Shown here piece after piece: positions 1 through 8,228 of a stretch of DNA of 64,000 nucleotides. How positions within the stretch are numbered: position 1 is the first letter of the stretch; every line of letters starts with the position of its first letter. The notes below the pieces were generated by a model, which saw nothing but the letters and a program-made list of their open reading frames with translations, made no database searches and was not told the DNA's origin. The position numbers and the translations under genes were made by a program. The DNA comes from an uncultured Lachnospiraceae bacterium (GTDB lineage Bacteria > Bacillota > Clostridia > Lachnospirales > Lachnospiraceae). The DNA lies in contig CANRPO010000006.1 in assembly GCA_947632515.1 (NCBI GenBank), positions 54,069-118,068 on the forward strand, read 5' to 3'.

Positions 1-75
1 CTCATATCCCATATTCTGACCCAAGCCGCATATCCGCGGCAGCGCACACCGCGCACAGTCCCCTGTATCGCGATC

Positions 76-2034
76 CTACTTCTGCTGCGTTTCTTCCCTG
101 CGGATCGCTTTCGTCCTGATCTCCTCGCAGATCTGATCGATAAATTCCTGTATCGGCTTTACGCCCTCGTCGCCCGCGAAACGGCTCCTGACGGACACGG
201 TCTTATCCTCCGCCTCCTGCTGCCCCACAACGAGCATATAGGGCAGTTTGTCCAGTCTCGCCTCCCTGATCTTGAACCCGATCTTCTCGGAGCGGTTGTC
301 CACCGTCACGTCGATGTCGTTCTTCGCCAGCTCTTTCCTGACTTCCTCCGCGTACGCCTCATACTTCTCAGAGATCGGCAGGATGCGCACCTGCTCCGGG
401 CACAGCCAGGTGGGGAACTTGCCCGCGTACTTCTCGATCAGCCAGGCCAGCGTCCTCTCATAGCAGCCCATCGATGTCCTGTGGATGATGTACGGGCGCA
501 CCTTATCGCCGTTTGCGTCCACATAGTACATGTCGAACTGCTCGGCCAAGAGGGCATCCCACTGGATCGTGATCATGGTGTCCTCCTTGCCGTACACGTT
601 CTTCGCGTTGATGTCCACCTTAGGCCCGTAGAAGGCGGCCTCGCCCACGTCCTCTGTGAAGGGGATGCCGAGCTCCACAAGCATCTGCCGGATATGGCCC
701 TCCGTCTCCTCCCAGATCTCGGGTTCGCCGATGTATTTCTCCCGGTTGTTCGGATCCCACTTGGACAGATGGTAAGTCACGTCCTCCTCCACGCCGAGCA
801 CCGACAGGCAGTACTTCGCGTGCGCCAGACAGTCCTTGAACTCCTGCACCATCTGATCGGGGCGCACGATCAGGTGCCCCTCCGAGATCGTGAACTGCCG
901 CACGCGGGTCAGCCCGTGCATCTCCCCCGAATCCTCGTTGCGGAACAGGGTGGACGTCTCGCCGTAGCGGATCGGCAGATCGCGGTAGGAATGCTGCGTA
1001 TTCTTATAACAGAAATACTGGAACGGGCAGGTCATGGGCCTGAGCGCCAGCACCTCCTTGTCCTTCTCCTCGTCGCCCAGCACGAACATGCCTTCCTTGT
1101 AGTGGTCCCAGTGCCCCGACATCTTATACAGATCGCTCTTCGCCATCAGAGGCGTTTTCGTGCGGACGTATCCCCACTCCTTGTCCTCCAGGTCCTCGAT
1201 CCAGCGCTGCATCTTCATGATCATCTTTGTGCCCTTGGGCAAGAGCAGCGGCAGTCCCTGTCCAATCACGTCCACCGTCGTAAAGAGCTGCATCTCCCGC
1301 CCCAGCTTATTGTGATCGCGTTTTCTGATGTCCTCCAGATGCGCCAGATACGCCTCCAGTTCTTCCTTCTTCTGAAAGGCGGTGCCGTAGATGCGCTGCA
1401 GCTGCGCCCGGTTGGAATCGCCCCGCCAGTACGCCATGGAGGAAGAAGTCAGCTTGTAGGCTTTGATATTTTTCGTACTCATCAGATGCGGGCCCGCGCA
1501 CAGATCCACGAAACCGCCCTGATCGTAGAAGGAGATCTCCGCATCCTCGGGCAGATCGCGTATCAGCTCCACCTTATAGGGCTCCTCTCTCTCCTCCATA
1601 AATTTGATCGCCTCATCGCGGGGCAGCGTGAACCGTTTCAGCTCATGTCCCTCCTTGATGATCTTCTTCATCTCCGCCTCGATCCGGTCCAGATCCTCTC
1701 TGGAAAAGGGCGCGGCGTCGAAATCGTAGTAGAATCCCTCGTCGATGGCCGGACCGATGGTCACCTTCGCATTCGGGAACAGACGCTTGACCGCCTCCGC
1801 CATGACATGGGAGGCCGTGTGTCTCACCACCCGCAGGCCCGCCGGATCGTCAGCCGTCAGAATATTCAGACGGCAGTCGCCGTCGAGCACGGTGCGCAGA
1901 TCCTTCACCTCGCCGTCCACCTCTCCGGCGCATGCCGCGCGGGCAAGTCCCTCGGAGAGATCCCTCGCAATGTCGATGATGCTCATTGCCTGCGCATATT
2001 CCTTGACCGAACCGTCTTTCAATGTGATCTTCAT
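76..2034 (-). CDS. thrS: Threonyl-tRNA synthetase
   Basis: This enzyme attaches threonine to tRNA-Thr in the cytoplasm. The 652-residue product has the full class II layout: an N-terminal TGS domain (KITLKDGS), the editing-type second domain with HTASH, a catalytic core, and a C-terminal anticodon-binding domain starting near RILPISEKY. The zinc ligands expected in ThrRS are visible as the Cys of PMTCPF, the His of GEMHGLTRVR and the His of HRTSMG. An in-frame ATG lies upstream at 2046, but the start at 2034 is preferred because GGAG sits about nine bases before it. The length is normal. The gene stands behind its own T-box leader, so expression should rise when tRNA-Thr is uncharged. No clear terminator is visible in the 75 bases downstream. 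Confidence 0.97.
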   Translation of the reverse strand: MKITLKDGSVKEYAQAMSIIDIARDLSEGLARAACAGEVDGEVKDLRTVLDGDCRLNILTADDPAGLRVVRHTASHVMAEAVKRLFPNAKVTIGPAIDEGFYYDFDAAPFSREDLDRIEAEMKKIIKEGHELKRFTLPRDEAIKFMEEREEPYKVELIRDLPEDAEISFYDQGGFVDLCAGPHLMSTKNIKAYKLTSSSMAYWRGDSNRAQLQRIYGTAFQKKEELEAYLAHLEDIRKRDHNKLGREMQLFTTVDVIGQGLPLLLPKGTKMIMKMQRWIEDLEDKEWGYVRTKTPLMAKSDLYKMSGHWDHYKEGMFVLGDEEKDKEVLALRPMTCPFQYFCYKNTQHSYRDLPIRYGETSTLFRNEDSGEMHGLTRVRQFTISEGHLIVRPDQMVQEFKDCLAHAKYCLSVLGVEEDVTYHLSKWDPNNREKYIGEPEIWEETEGHIRQMLVELGIPFTEDVGEAAFYGPKVDINAKNVYGKEDTMITIQWDALLAEQFDMYYVDANGDKVRPYIIHRTSMGCYERTLAWLIEKYAGKFPTWLCPEQVRILPISEKYEAYAEEVRKELAKNDIDVTVDNRSEKIGFKIREARLDKLPYMLVVGQQEAEDKTVSVRSRFAGDEGVKPIQEFIDQICEEIRTKAIRREETQQK

Positions 2035-2085
2035 GATATTCTCCATCCTTTCTGTCAATGTTTCCCTGCTTAATTTTCCGCTGAT

Positions 2086-2405
2086 ATAAAAAATCCCCTG
2101 CACTGCCGCTATGGCAATGCAGAGGACGTAAATCTACGCGGTTCCACCTCGCTTGTTCCGCGCGCCTTACGACGGCGCACCGAAACCTCTCTTTCGACTG
2201 TAACGTGAGTCAACGGGCCGGATTGGGGCCGCTCAGGGTTCGTTTTCAGATGGTTCCGGCAAAGGCGCTTTCAGCGCAGGGCGCCTCTCTCTGCTGCGTT
2301 CCGCATCCTACTCTTCCCGTCATCGCGTTGTCTTATTTAGGAAACTCTGCTGTTCTTATACCAGACTGTACTTATCATTACCGCCTGACTATATTCGTAT
2401 TCTAT
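2086..2405 (-). promoter_or_regulatory. T-box leader of thrS
   Basis: The leader carries the T-box signature GGTGGAACCGCG (minus strand, 2148-2137) and an AGAGAG motif typical of stem I. It ends in an intrinsic terminator at 2095-2125, with stem arms CCTCTGCATTGCC and GGCAGTGCAGGGG followed by a T run, just before thrS. In this family uncharged tRNA pairs with the specifier and T-box and favours the antiterminator. An ACC (Thr) triplet at 2239-2237, in the context GAACCCTGAG, is a plausible specifier. The 5' boundary is approximate. Confidence 0.9.
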
Positions 2406-2470
2406 TCTAAAACCGTGAGAAAGTAAAGCGTCAATTTTGCATCTGTTTTCACCGCGCGGCGCACAGTCAG

Positions 2471-2980
<510 letters not shown>

Positions 2981-3089
2981 TGTAAGATACCACCTTTTGT
3001 CCTGTAATCCGCAGTGACGCTCTTCCATAACCGCCGTGCGCTTACCCGCCGCACTGCGCCGGATTCTGCATCATCGCGCCTGATACCTA

Positions 3090-3118
3090 AGTATATAACA
3101 TTTTCATAAAAAAGTAAA
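3090..3118 (-). promoter_or_regulatory. Sigma-A-type promoter of the SEC-C gene
   Basis: On the minus strand TTTACT (-35) and TATACT (-10) are separated by exactly 17 bases in an A+T-rich stretch about 110 bases before the SEC-C start. The interval 2981-3301 holds this promoter, a short inverted repeat near 3183-3200 and the hairpin at 3214-3251, and otherwise no gene I can see. Confidence 0.55.
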
Positions 3119-3213
3119 TTTAAAAAATTTTTGCGCGCCGTGTATAACTTCGGGAAATCGGGCAACAATGATATTAGTCAAAAGATAAGGAAATACTTAT
3201 CCTCCCCTAATTG

Positions 3214-3256
3214 AGAACCCCCGCCGCTGCAAAGGCGCAGCCGCGGGGGTTCTTTT
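3214..3256 (+). terminator. Strong hairpin terminator, T run on the plus strand
   Basis: GAACCCCCGC pairs perfectly with GCGGGGGTTC, with an inner GCTGC/GCAGC stem, followed on the plus strand by TTTTTAT. It sits about 50 bases past the stop of the minus-strand alcohol dehydrogenase, where a terminator is expected. The T run, however, lies on the opposite strand; read from the minus strand the hairpin is followed by TTCTCAATTAG. It may work in both directions or end an unannotated plus-strand transcript. Confidence 0.6.
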
Positions 3257-3301
3257 TATATCTTGGATTTCACTTGCGACACTGTCCCACGCAAAAGCCG
3301 T

Positions 3302-4450
3302 TTAGATCAGCGATTCGTACAGTTTCGTGATGTCCTCCACGCTCGTCTCCTTCGGGTTGCCCGGTCTGCAGGCGTCGTCGTATGCAGACTGTGCCAGGAA
3401 CGGAATGTCCTCCCTCTTCACGATCTCCTTCAGATCCGCCGGAATACCCACATCCTCAGACAGCTTGCGCACAGCGTCGATGGCCGCCTTTCTGTACTCC
3501 TCCTGGCTCATGGAATCTACGCCCTTTACGCCCATGGCTCTGGCGATCTCGCGGTACTTCTCGCCGGTCGCCTCCGCGTTGTACTCCATAACGGTGGGCA
3601 GAATGATCGCGTTGGCGATACCGTGCGGCGTGTCATAGAGAGCGCCTAACGGGTGCGCCATGGAGTGTACGATGCCCAGTCCTACGTTGGAGAAACCCAT
3701 GCCCGCCACATACTGACCGAGCGCCATATCCTCTCTGCCCTTGGGGGTGTTCGCCACCGCGTCGCGCAGGGAGCGTGAGATGATCTCGATCGCTTTCAGA
3801 TGGAACATATCGGACAGTTCCCAAGCGCCCGCCGTGATATAACCCTCGATGGCATGGGTCAGAGCGTCCATACCCGTAGCCGCCGTCAATCCCTTCGGCA
3901 TGGAGGCCATCATCTCGGGGTCAACGAATGCTACCACCGGAATATCTTTCGGGTCGACGCACACCATCTTGCGGTTCTTCGCCGCGTCTGTGATAACGTA
4001 GTTGATCGTCACTTCCGCCGCCGTGCCCGCCGTGGTCGGAACCGCGAAGATCGGCACGGATTTATTCTTGGTGGGAGCCACGCCCTCCAGGCTGACAACG
4101 TCCGCAAAATCCGGGTTCTCGATAATGATACCGATGGCCTTTGCCGTATCCATGGAGGAACCGCCGCCGATCGCGATCAGATAGTCCGCGCCGGACTTCT
4201 TGTAAGCCTCCACACCTGTCTGCACATTCTCGATGGTAGGGTTGGGCTTGATGTTGGAATACAATTCATAGGGAAGTCCCGCGCCGTCCAATACCTTCAG
4301 AACCTTGTCCGTCACGCCGAATTTCACCAAGTCGGGATCGGAACACACAAAAGCCTTTTGAAAGCCTCTGCCCTTCGCCTCCGCAGCGATCTCCCGGATC
4401 GCGCCCGCTCCATGATAGGAAGTTTCGTTCAACACAAATCTGTTTGCCAT
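3302..4450 (-). CDS. fucO: Iron-containing alcohol dehydrogenase, lactaldehyde reductase type
   Basis: This 382-residue group III NAD-dependent alcohol dehydrogenase resembles E. coli FucO along its whole length, from the N-terminal MANRFVLNET to the C-terminal GNPKETSVEDI. FucO reduces L-lactaldehyde to 1,2-propanediol during anaerobic fucose or rhamnose use. The nucleotide-binding GGGSSMDTAK is present. So are the iron ligands expected of the family: the Asp and His of MDALTHAIEGY and the two His of HSMAHPLGALYDTPHG. AAAGGAG precedes the ATG at a good distance. No fucose or rhamnose genes are nearby, so the in vivo substrate could be another short aldehyde or diol. Confidence 0.9.
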   Translation of the reverse strand: MANRFVLNETSYHGAGAIREIAAEAKGRGFQKAFVCSDPDLVKFGVTDKVLKVLDGAGLPYELYSNIKPNPTIENVQTGVEAYKKSGADYLIAIGGGSSMDTAKAIGIIIENPDFADVVSLEGVAPTKNKSVPIFAVPTTAGTAAEVTINYVITDAAKNRKMVCVDPKDIPVVAFVDPEMMASMPKGLTAATGMDALTHAIEGYITAGAWELSDMFHLKAIEIISRSLRDAVANTPKGREDMALGQYVAGMGFSNVGLGIVHSMAHPLGALYDTPHGIANAIILPTVMEYNAEATGEKYREIARAMGVKGVDSMSQEEYRKAAIDAVRKLSEDVGIPADLKEIVKREDIPFLAQSAYDDACRPGNPKETSVEDITKLYESLI

Positions 4451-4558
4451 AATACACGCTCCTTTACATTAAAATAGTTTCTTGCTTTCTCTATTATACA
4501 GAGGATTTCCCCGTAGGTAAAGCCGTATGCAATGAATAAATTGCAAATTTTTCCGCAG

Positions 4559-4596
4559 AAATACAAAATGGCGCTGCGATATATCGTCACAGCACC
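4559..4596 (-). terminator. Terminator overlapping the end of the EamA gene
   Basis: Read on the minus strand, GGTGCTG (4596-4590) pairs with CAGCGCC (4576-4570) and is followed by ATTTTGTATTT. The stem includes the last codons of the EamA gene. Confidence 0.55.
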
Positions 4597-5000
4597 ATAA
4601 GCAGCGTCCCGGCCGCGATCAGCGCACAGCCCGCCAGAGACTTCGCCGTAAACTGCTCGTGCAGAAAGACAAACGCCAGCACCGGCGTGATGACAACGCT
4701 GAGCTTGTCGATGGGCACGACTTTAGAGGCGTCGCCGATCTGCAGCGCCTTATAGTAACACAGCCACGAGGCGCCCGTCGCCAATCCCGACAGGATCAAA
4801 AAAATCCAGCTTTTCCTGCTGATCTGCGATAAGCCGCTCTGCGCATTGGTCAGAAAAACCATTCCCCAAGCCATAACGACTACGACCACCGTTCTGACCG
4901 CAGTCGCCAGATTGGAATTAACATTCTCTATGCCGATCTTCGCCAGGATCGAGGTAAGCGCCGCAAAGACAGCGGACAGCAGCGCAAATACCAGCCACAT
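4587..5000 (-). CDS. Half-size EamA (DMT superfamily) transporter
   Basis: This 137-residue membrane protein has about four or five hydrophobic helices and matches a single EamA repeat, not the usual tandem pair of about 300 residues. The C-terminal part with VVPIDKLSVVITPVLAFVFLHE is typical of EamA permeases. Single-repeat members are known to exist as whole proteins that probably dimerise, so this is not necessarily a truncation. AGGTGGGG lies upstream of the ATG. The substrate cannot be told from sequence. The gene lies between the alcohol dehydrogenase and the HIT gene on the same strand. Confidence 0.85.
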   Translation of the reverse strand: MWLVFALLSAVFAALTSILAKIGIENVNSNLATAVRTVVVVVMAWGMVFLTNAQSGLSQISRKSWIFLILSGLATGASWLCYYKALQIGDASKVVPIDKLSVVITPVLAFVFLHEQFTAKSLAGCALIAAGTLLMVL

Positions 5001-5029
5001 ACATTATCACCCCACCTATATGTTCCCGC

Positions 5030-5449
5030 TCACAGATACTTCCTGATCTTCTCTATCATCTCCCCGTACTCGGCGTCGCTTAAGTAGACCTTGTCGGGAT
5101 TCATCAGGAAAGTGCCGCCCCACTCGTCCCCGTCCTTGTACTTCGGGACAAGGTGCATATGCAGATGGCAGCCCGTATCTCCGTACGCGCCATAGTTCAG
5201 CTTGTCCGGCGCAAAAGCCTGATGGATCGCCTTGGCCGCCCTCGTCACATCAGCAAAGAAACGATTCCTCTCCTCCTCGCTGATGTCCACGATCTCGCTG
5301 ACATGATCCTTGTAGGCGACGATGCATCTGCCGGGCTTGCTCTGCTCCTTAAAGAGGATCAGCTGGCTCACGTCCAGATCGCAGATCTTGATCCCGAATT
5401 TCGCCAGGAGTTCCCCACCCTGGCAGTAACCGCAATTTTCTCCTTTCAT
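5030..5449 (-). CDS. HIT family nucleotide hydrolase/transferase
   Basis: This 139-residue histidine-triad protein should hydrolyse or transfer nucleoside phosphates in the cytoplasm. The active-site triad is H95-L-H97-M-H99 in CHLHMHLVP. An N-terminal CGYC pair together with later residues suggests a zinc site, as in other bacterial HIT proteins. The frame is open to 5494, but an ideal AGGAGG precedes the ATG at 5449. The gene begins 26 bases after the stop of the EcoRV-like methyltransferase, so it could be read from the same transcript, although a functional connection is unlikely. Confidence 0.88.
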   Translation of the reverse strand: MKGENCGYCQGGELLAKFGIKICDLDVSQLILFKEQSKPGRCIVAYKDHVSEIVDISEEERNRFFADVTRAAKAIHQAFAPDKLNYGAYGDTGCHLHMHLVPKYKDGDEWGGTFLMNPDKVYLSDAEYGEMIEKIRKYL

Positions 5450-5475
5450 ACCGCAATACCTCCTGATTTTTATCA

Positions 5476-6399
5476 TTATATTGATACAGAACAAACATCT
5501 TCAAAATCAAATACAGGCAGCCGCCTATCCGTACAAAACCTTTCGTCTTGATTCACAGCCATATAATTGGTGAGCAACGCCTCAATAATAGGATTCCTGT
5601 TTTTTTCTCTGGCTCCGACATGATAAAAATGCGGCTGTGTAATCTTATGACAGAAATACCACACTTTCTCGATATACTCATTCTTCCTAAAGTCATTGTG
5701 ATCCCACGTTGACACCATAAATTTAACTCCCGAACTCAAAAGTGTTGCGCACAAAGTCCGCTCCTCCTCTTCACTCCATGAGTCATAATAATCAACATGG
5801 CGTCCAATATACGGCGGATCACAATAAATGAATGAATGGTCATCCGCCATCTTAATCGTTTGCTCAAAAGATTGACATACAAAAGACCAATCGTTATATT
5901 TCAGCAATTTTTCAACATGGGACACCTGATTTACAATTTTGGTGACATATGCTTTTGAAAAACGCTGCGGTTTATGTCCATAGGGAACATTAAACTCAAA
6001 ATTTTTATTAAATCTTATCATTCCATTAAAACAGGAACGATTCAGGAATAGGAAATCCAGAGAATCATGCTTTCGATTAAAGCGCTGACGCACTTCATAA
6101 TAATAGTCTTCTCCGCCTTTTGATAAAAGATCACCCTCTTCTTCCAGAAAATCTCTAACAATCCCGGAAGTAATTTTACCCTCTTTTATTTGAGTGTAAA
6201 ACGCGATGATATGTGGATTTTTATCTGCAAAAATCGCAACAGGCGGCGCAACGTTAAATCCAACCACCCCGGAACCCATAAACGGTTCGATCCATATACT
6301 TTTTTCACCCAAAAAGACATTCTCTCTAATCAAGGGGACAATTTTTGTTTTTATCCCCTGTGTTTTGATTGGCGGTACATATACTTTATCTGTTTCCAT
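5476..6399 (-). CDS. EcoRV-type adenine-N6 DNA methyltransferase
   Basis: This 307-residue D12-class DNA adenine methyltransferase should protect host DNA from the adjacent endonuclease. The SAM-binding motif EPFMGSG is at 38-44 and the catalytic DPPY at 194-197. Long stretches follow the sequence I recall for M.EcoRV: an N-terminus of the form VYVPPIKTQGIKTK, then LDFLFLNRSCFNGMIRF, CDPPYIGRHVDY and the HFYHVGA segment. The predicted target is therefore GATATC with methylation of adenine. The start overlaps the endonuclease stop by 14 bases and has AAGGGAAG upstream. The gene is clearly more A+T-rich than its flanks, which suggests acquisition. Confidence 0.95.
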   Translation of the reverse strand: METDKVYVPPIKTQGIKTKIVPLIRENVFLGEKSIWIEPFMGSGVVGFNVAPPVAIFADKNPHIIAFYTQIKEGKITSGIVRDFLEEEGDLLSKGGEDYYYEVRQRFNRKHDSLDFLFLNRSCFNGMIRFNKNFEFNVPYGHKPQRFSKAYVTKIVNQVSHVEKLLKYNDWSFVCQSFEQTIKMADDHSFIYCDPPYIGRHVDYYDSWSEEEERTLCATLLSSGVKFMVSTWDHNDFRKNEYIEKVWYFCHKITQPHFYHVGAREKNRNPIIEALLTNYMAVNQDERFCTDRRLPVFDFEDVCSVSI

Positions 6400-7243
6400 C
6401 TGTCTTCCCTTTTACCTTTTTCGCTTTCGGGTTATACAAAGCCGCCGGCAACCCGCGATATCTCAAATATTCGTCAAATGATGACATTTTTTTATATTCT
6501 CCTGTCAGTGTAGGAATCTCCATTTTTTTATAATTTGCCCAATAGTCATCAAACAGTTCTTCTCCGGCTTTCGCAAAGACTCCATTGCCATTAAGTATAT
6601 CCTCAATTTTTTGGATACTCCCAATATTGGCCGTGTTGCCGCTGCCTCCTATATCGCTCGCGATACGCCATTTTTCTTCCGCAAAAAACACAAAATCCCT
6701 GATCACCGGCGGAATATCCATAATACGATCCAGCTTATAGACATGCGTTTCTTCATCTTTAGCGATCGCCGCTCTTGTATATATGATGCCCAGGCAAAAA
6801 TGTCCGCTGTATTCCCCATAAGGGTATTGAACATTTTTTCTGCTTTTCCGATTGACAAAATACTCTCCATGAGATCCCAGAGTAAACCCGTTACAAAATC
6901 CGGAATATTCCTCATCTCGATAAGTTGTCTTTAAATCTACGGCAAATTTAATATTTGAATTATCCTTCTTAACAAAAGACATATCGGGGTACCAGTTCTG
7001 ACAGGCCGCCAACTCTATATCATATCCAATACTTTGAGCGAATGCGTATACGATTGGAAACAAATGCAGTTCCAAAATCTTAGAGACAACTTTTGTATCG
7101 GTAGAAATCGTGTATACATTTTTAAAAATATCAATAAATCCACGAATCGTCCATTCACCGTTTTCTGTAATTTTTTCAGGCAACGACGCCGCAAATTCTT
7201 TTAGTTCTTTGGCGAACCTGCTCTTTTCGCGCTCATCTGTCAT
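6386..7243 (-). CDS. EcoRV-type type II restriction endonuclease
   Basis: This 285-residue protein is a homologue of EcoRV, a PD-(D/E)XK enzyme that cuts GATATC bluntly. Catalytic residues fall at YPD (D87) and VDLK (D103, K105), and E59 corresponds to EcoRV Glu45. The recognition-loop segment GGSGNTANIGS (199-209) nearly repeats the EcoRV R-loop, AGSGNTTNIGS as I recall it, so the same specificity is likely. The frame is open to 7324, but GGGAGGAG lies just before the ATG at 7243. It has its own promoter at 7293-7320 and precedes the methyltransferase, with a 14-base overlap. About 30 residues longer than EcoRV, mainly at the lysine-rich C-terminus. Confidence 0.94.
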   Translation of the reverse strand: MTDEREKSRFAKELKEFAASLPEKITENGEWTIRGFIDIFKNVYTISTDTKVVSKILELHLFPIVYAFAQSIGYDIELAACQNWYPDMSFVKKDNSNIKFAVDLKTTYRDEEYSGFCNGFTLGSHGEYFVNRKSRKNVQYPYGEYSGHFCLGIIYTRAAIAKDEETHVYKLDRIMDIPPVIRDFVFFAEEKWRIASDIGGSGNTANIGSIQKIEDILNGNGVFAKAGEELFDDYWANYKKMEIPTLTGEYKKMSSFDEYLRYRGLPAALYNPKAKKVKGKTDGNR

Positions 7244-7292
7244 AATAATGCGCACTCCTCCCATGGCAAGTCCATTGACCCGGTTCAGGCAA

Positions 7293-7320
7293 ATTATACC
7301 ACATATCCTCTCTCGGGCAA
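7293..7320 (-). promoter_or_regulatory. Promoter of the restriction-modification operon
   Basis: On the minus strand TTGCCC and a perfect TATAAT are separated by 16 bases, with the -10 about 50 bases before the endonuclease ATG. No controller-protein gene or obvious C-box was seen. Confidence 0.6.
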
Positions 7321-7411
7321 ACATTTTTCAGCCATCTGCACCACCCACACGAAAATCTTTCTCCCGATGGCTATATTGGCCGTTTCCACCGCAAGACCGC
7401 CAGGTATCGCT

Positions 7412-7420
7412 CCCCCCCCC
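7412..7420 (-). repeat. G9 homopolymer directly after a stop codon
   Basis: Nine consecutive G (minus strand) follow immediately after the TAA of the YczE-like gene. Length change here would not alter the protein. It is one of five G9 tracts in the window. Confidence 0.9.
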
Positions 7421-8083
7421 TTACAAAATATCCTCATTCTCCCCGAACAGTTTCCTTGTAAAATGCACATTGAAGAAATCGATCACCGGACCTAAGCCAA
7501 ACGCGGACACGAGAGTTCCCAGTCCCACGATGCCGCCCGCCAGAAAACAGACCAGCGCGCAGACTGCGTCCGTGAAAATACGGTTCCAGAAATAAGAGAT
7601 CCCCGGCAGCCGTCTCGTCAAGATGAGCGACTGGCTGTCGTAGGGCGAAACGCCGACGTTGGGCGTCTGATACATGGACACGCCCAGCCCGGTGACGACC
7701 GTCCCCGCCAGCATGATCGGTATCTGCACGGCAAGATGCTGCGGCGGCGGGGCGAGCTGCGTCCAGAGCTGATAGAAAAAGGTGGTGATATAGCCGAGGA
7801 AAAAGGCGTTCACCAGCGTGCCTGCCCCGATAAAAGAACGCCCGAAAGCAATCTCCAAGACAAAGACAAACAGATTGATGACCAGGAGCAGATTGGCATA
7901 CTGCATACCTGCCCTGTCCGCCAAGGCCATCACCATACCGCTGTATGGGTCGTTGCCTAACCCCGCGAACTTGAAGATACTGATGCCCATGCCGAGGAAG
8001 ATATTGCCGAACACCATGACAAGCAGCCGTCTCCAGCCTGTTTTTTTGAAATATGCAGCAATCAAATTTTCTTTGCTCTCCAT
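7421..8083 (-). CDS. YczE/YitT-like integral membrane protein
   Basis: This is a 220-residue membrane protein with about five hydrophobic segments. It has the conserved features of the YczE/YyaS family: a GLGNDPYSGM-type motif near residue 42, a second related NVGVSPYD motif near residue 142, and glycine-rich helices. The two similar motifs suggest an internal repeat. The function of the family is not established; some members lie beside biosynthetic or regulatory genes. The Shine-Dalgarno is weak (GGCGGGA). The restriction-modification pair lies downstream and a DUF4179 gene upstream. Confidence 0.8.
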   Translation of the reverse strand: MESKENLIAAYFKKTGWRRLLVMVFGNIFLGMGISIFKFAGLGNDPYSGMVMALADRAGMQYANLLLVINLFVFVLEIAFGRSFIGAGTLVNAFFLGYITTFFYQLWTQLAPPPQHLAVQIPIMLAGTVVTGLGVSMYQTPNVGVSPYDSQSLILTRRLPGISYFWNRIFTDAVCALVCFLAGGIVGLGTLVSAFGLGPVIDFFNVHFTRKLFGENEDIL

Positions 8084-8228
8084 TCCCGCCGTCTGAATAT
8101 GGTTTCTCTAATAACATGCCATTTTGCGCGCCTAATAGAAGTATAGCATAATCTGTCCCTGATTCCTACCAATTCCTGTCAAAATTTTTCCACAGACCGC
8201 ACACCGCACAGCCCGCCCACAGATCGCA

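Noticed and set aside
481..2073. 530-codon open frame on the plus strand opposite thrS
   Set aside because: It mirrors thrS codons in a G+C-rich gene, has no ribosome site and no recognisable domain.
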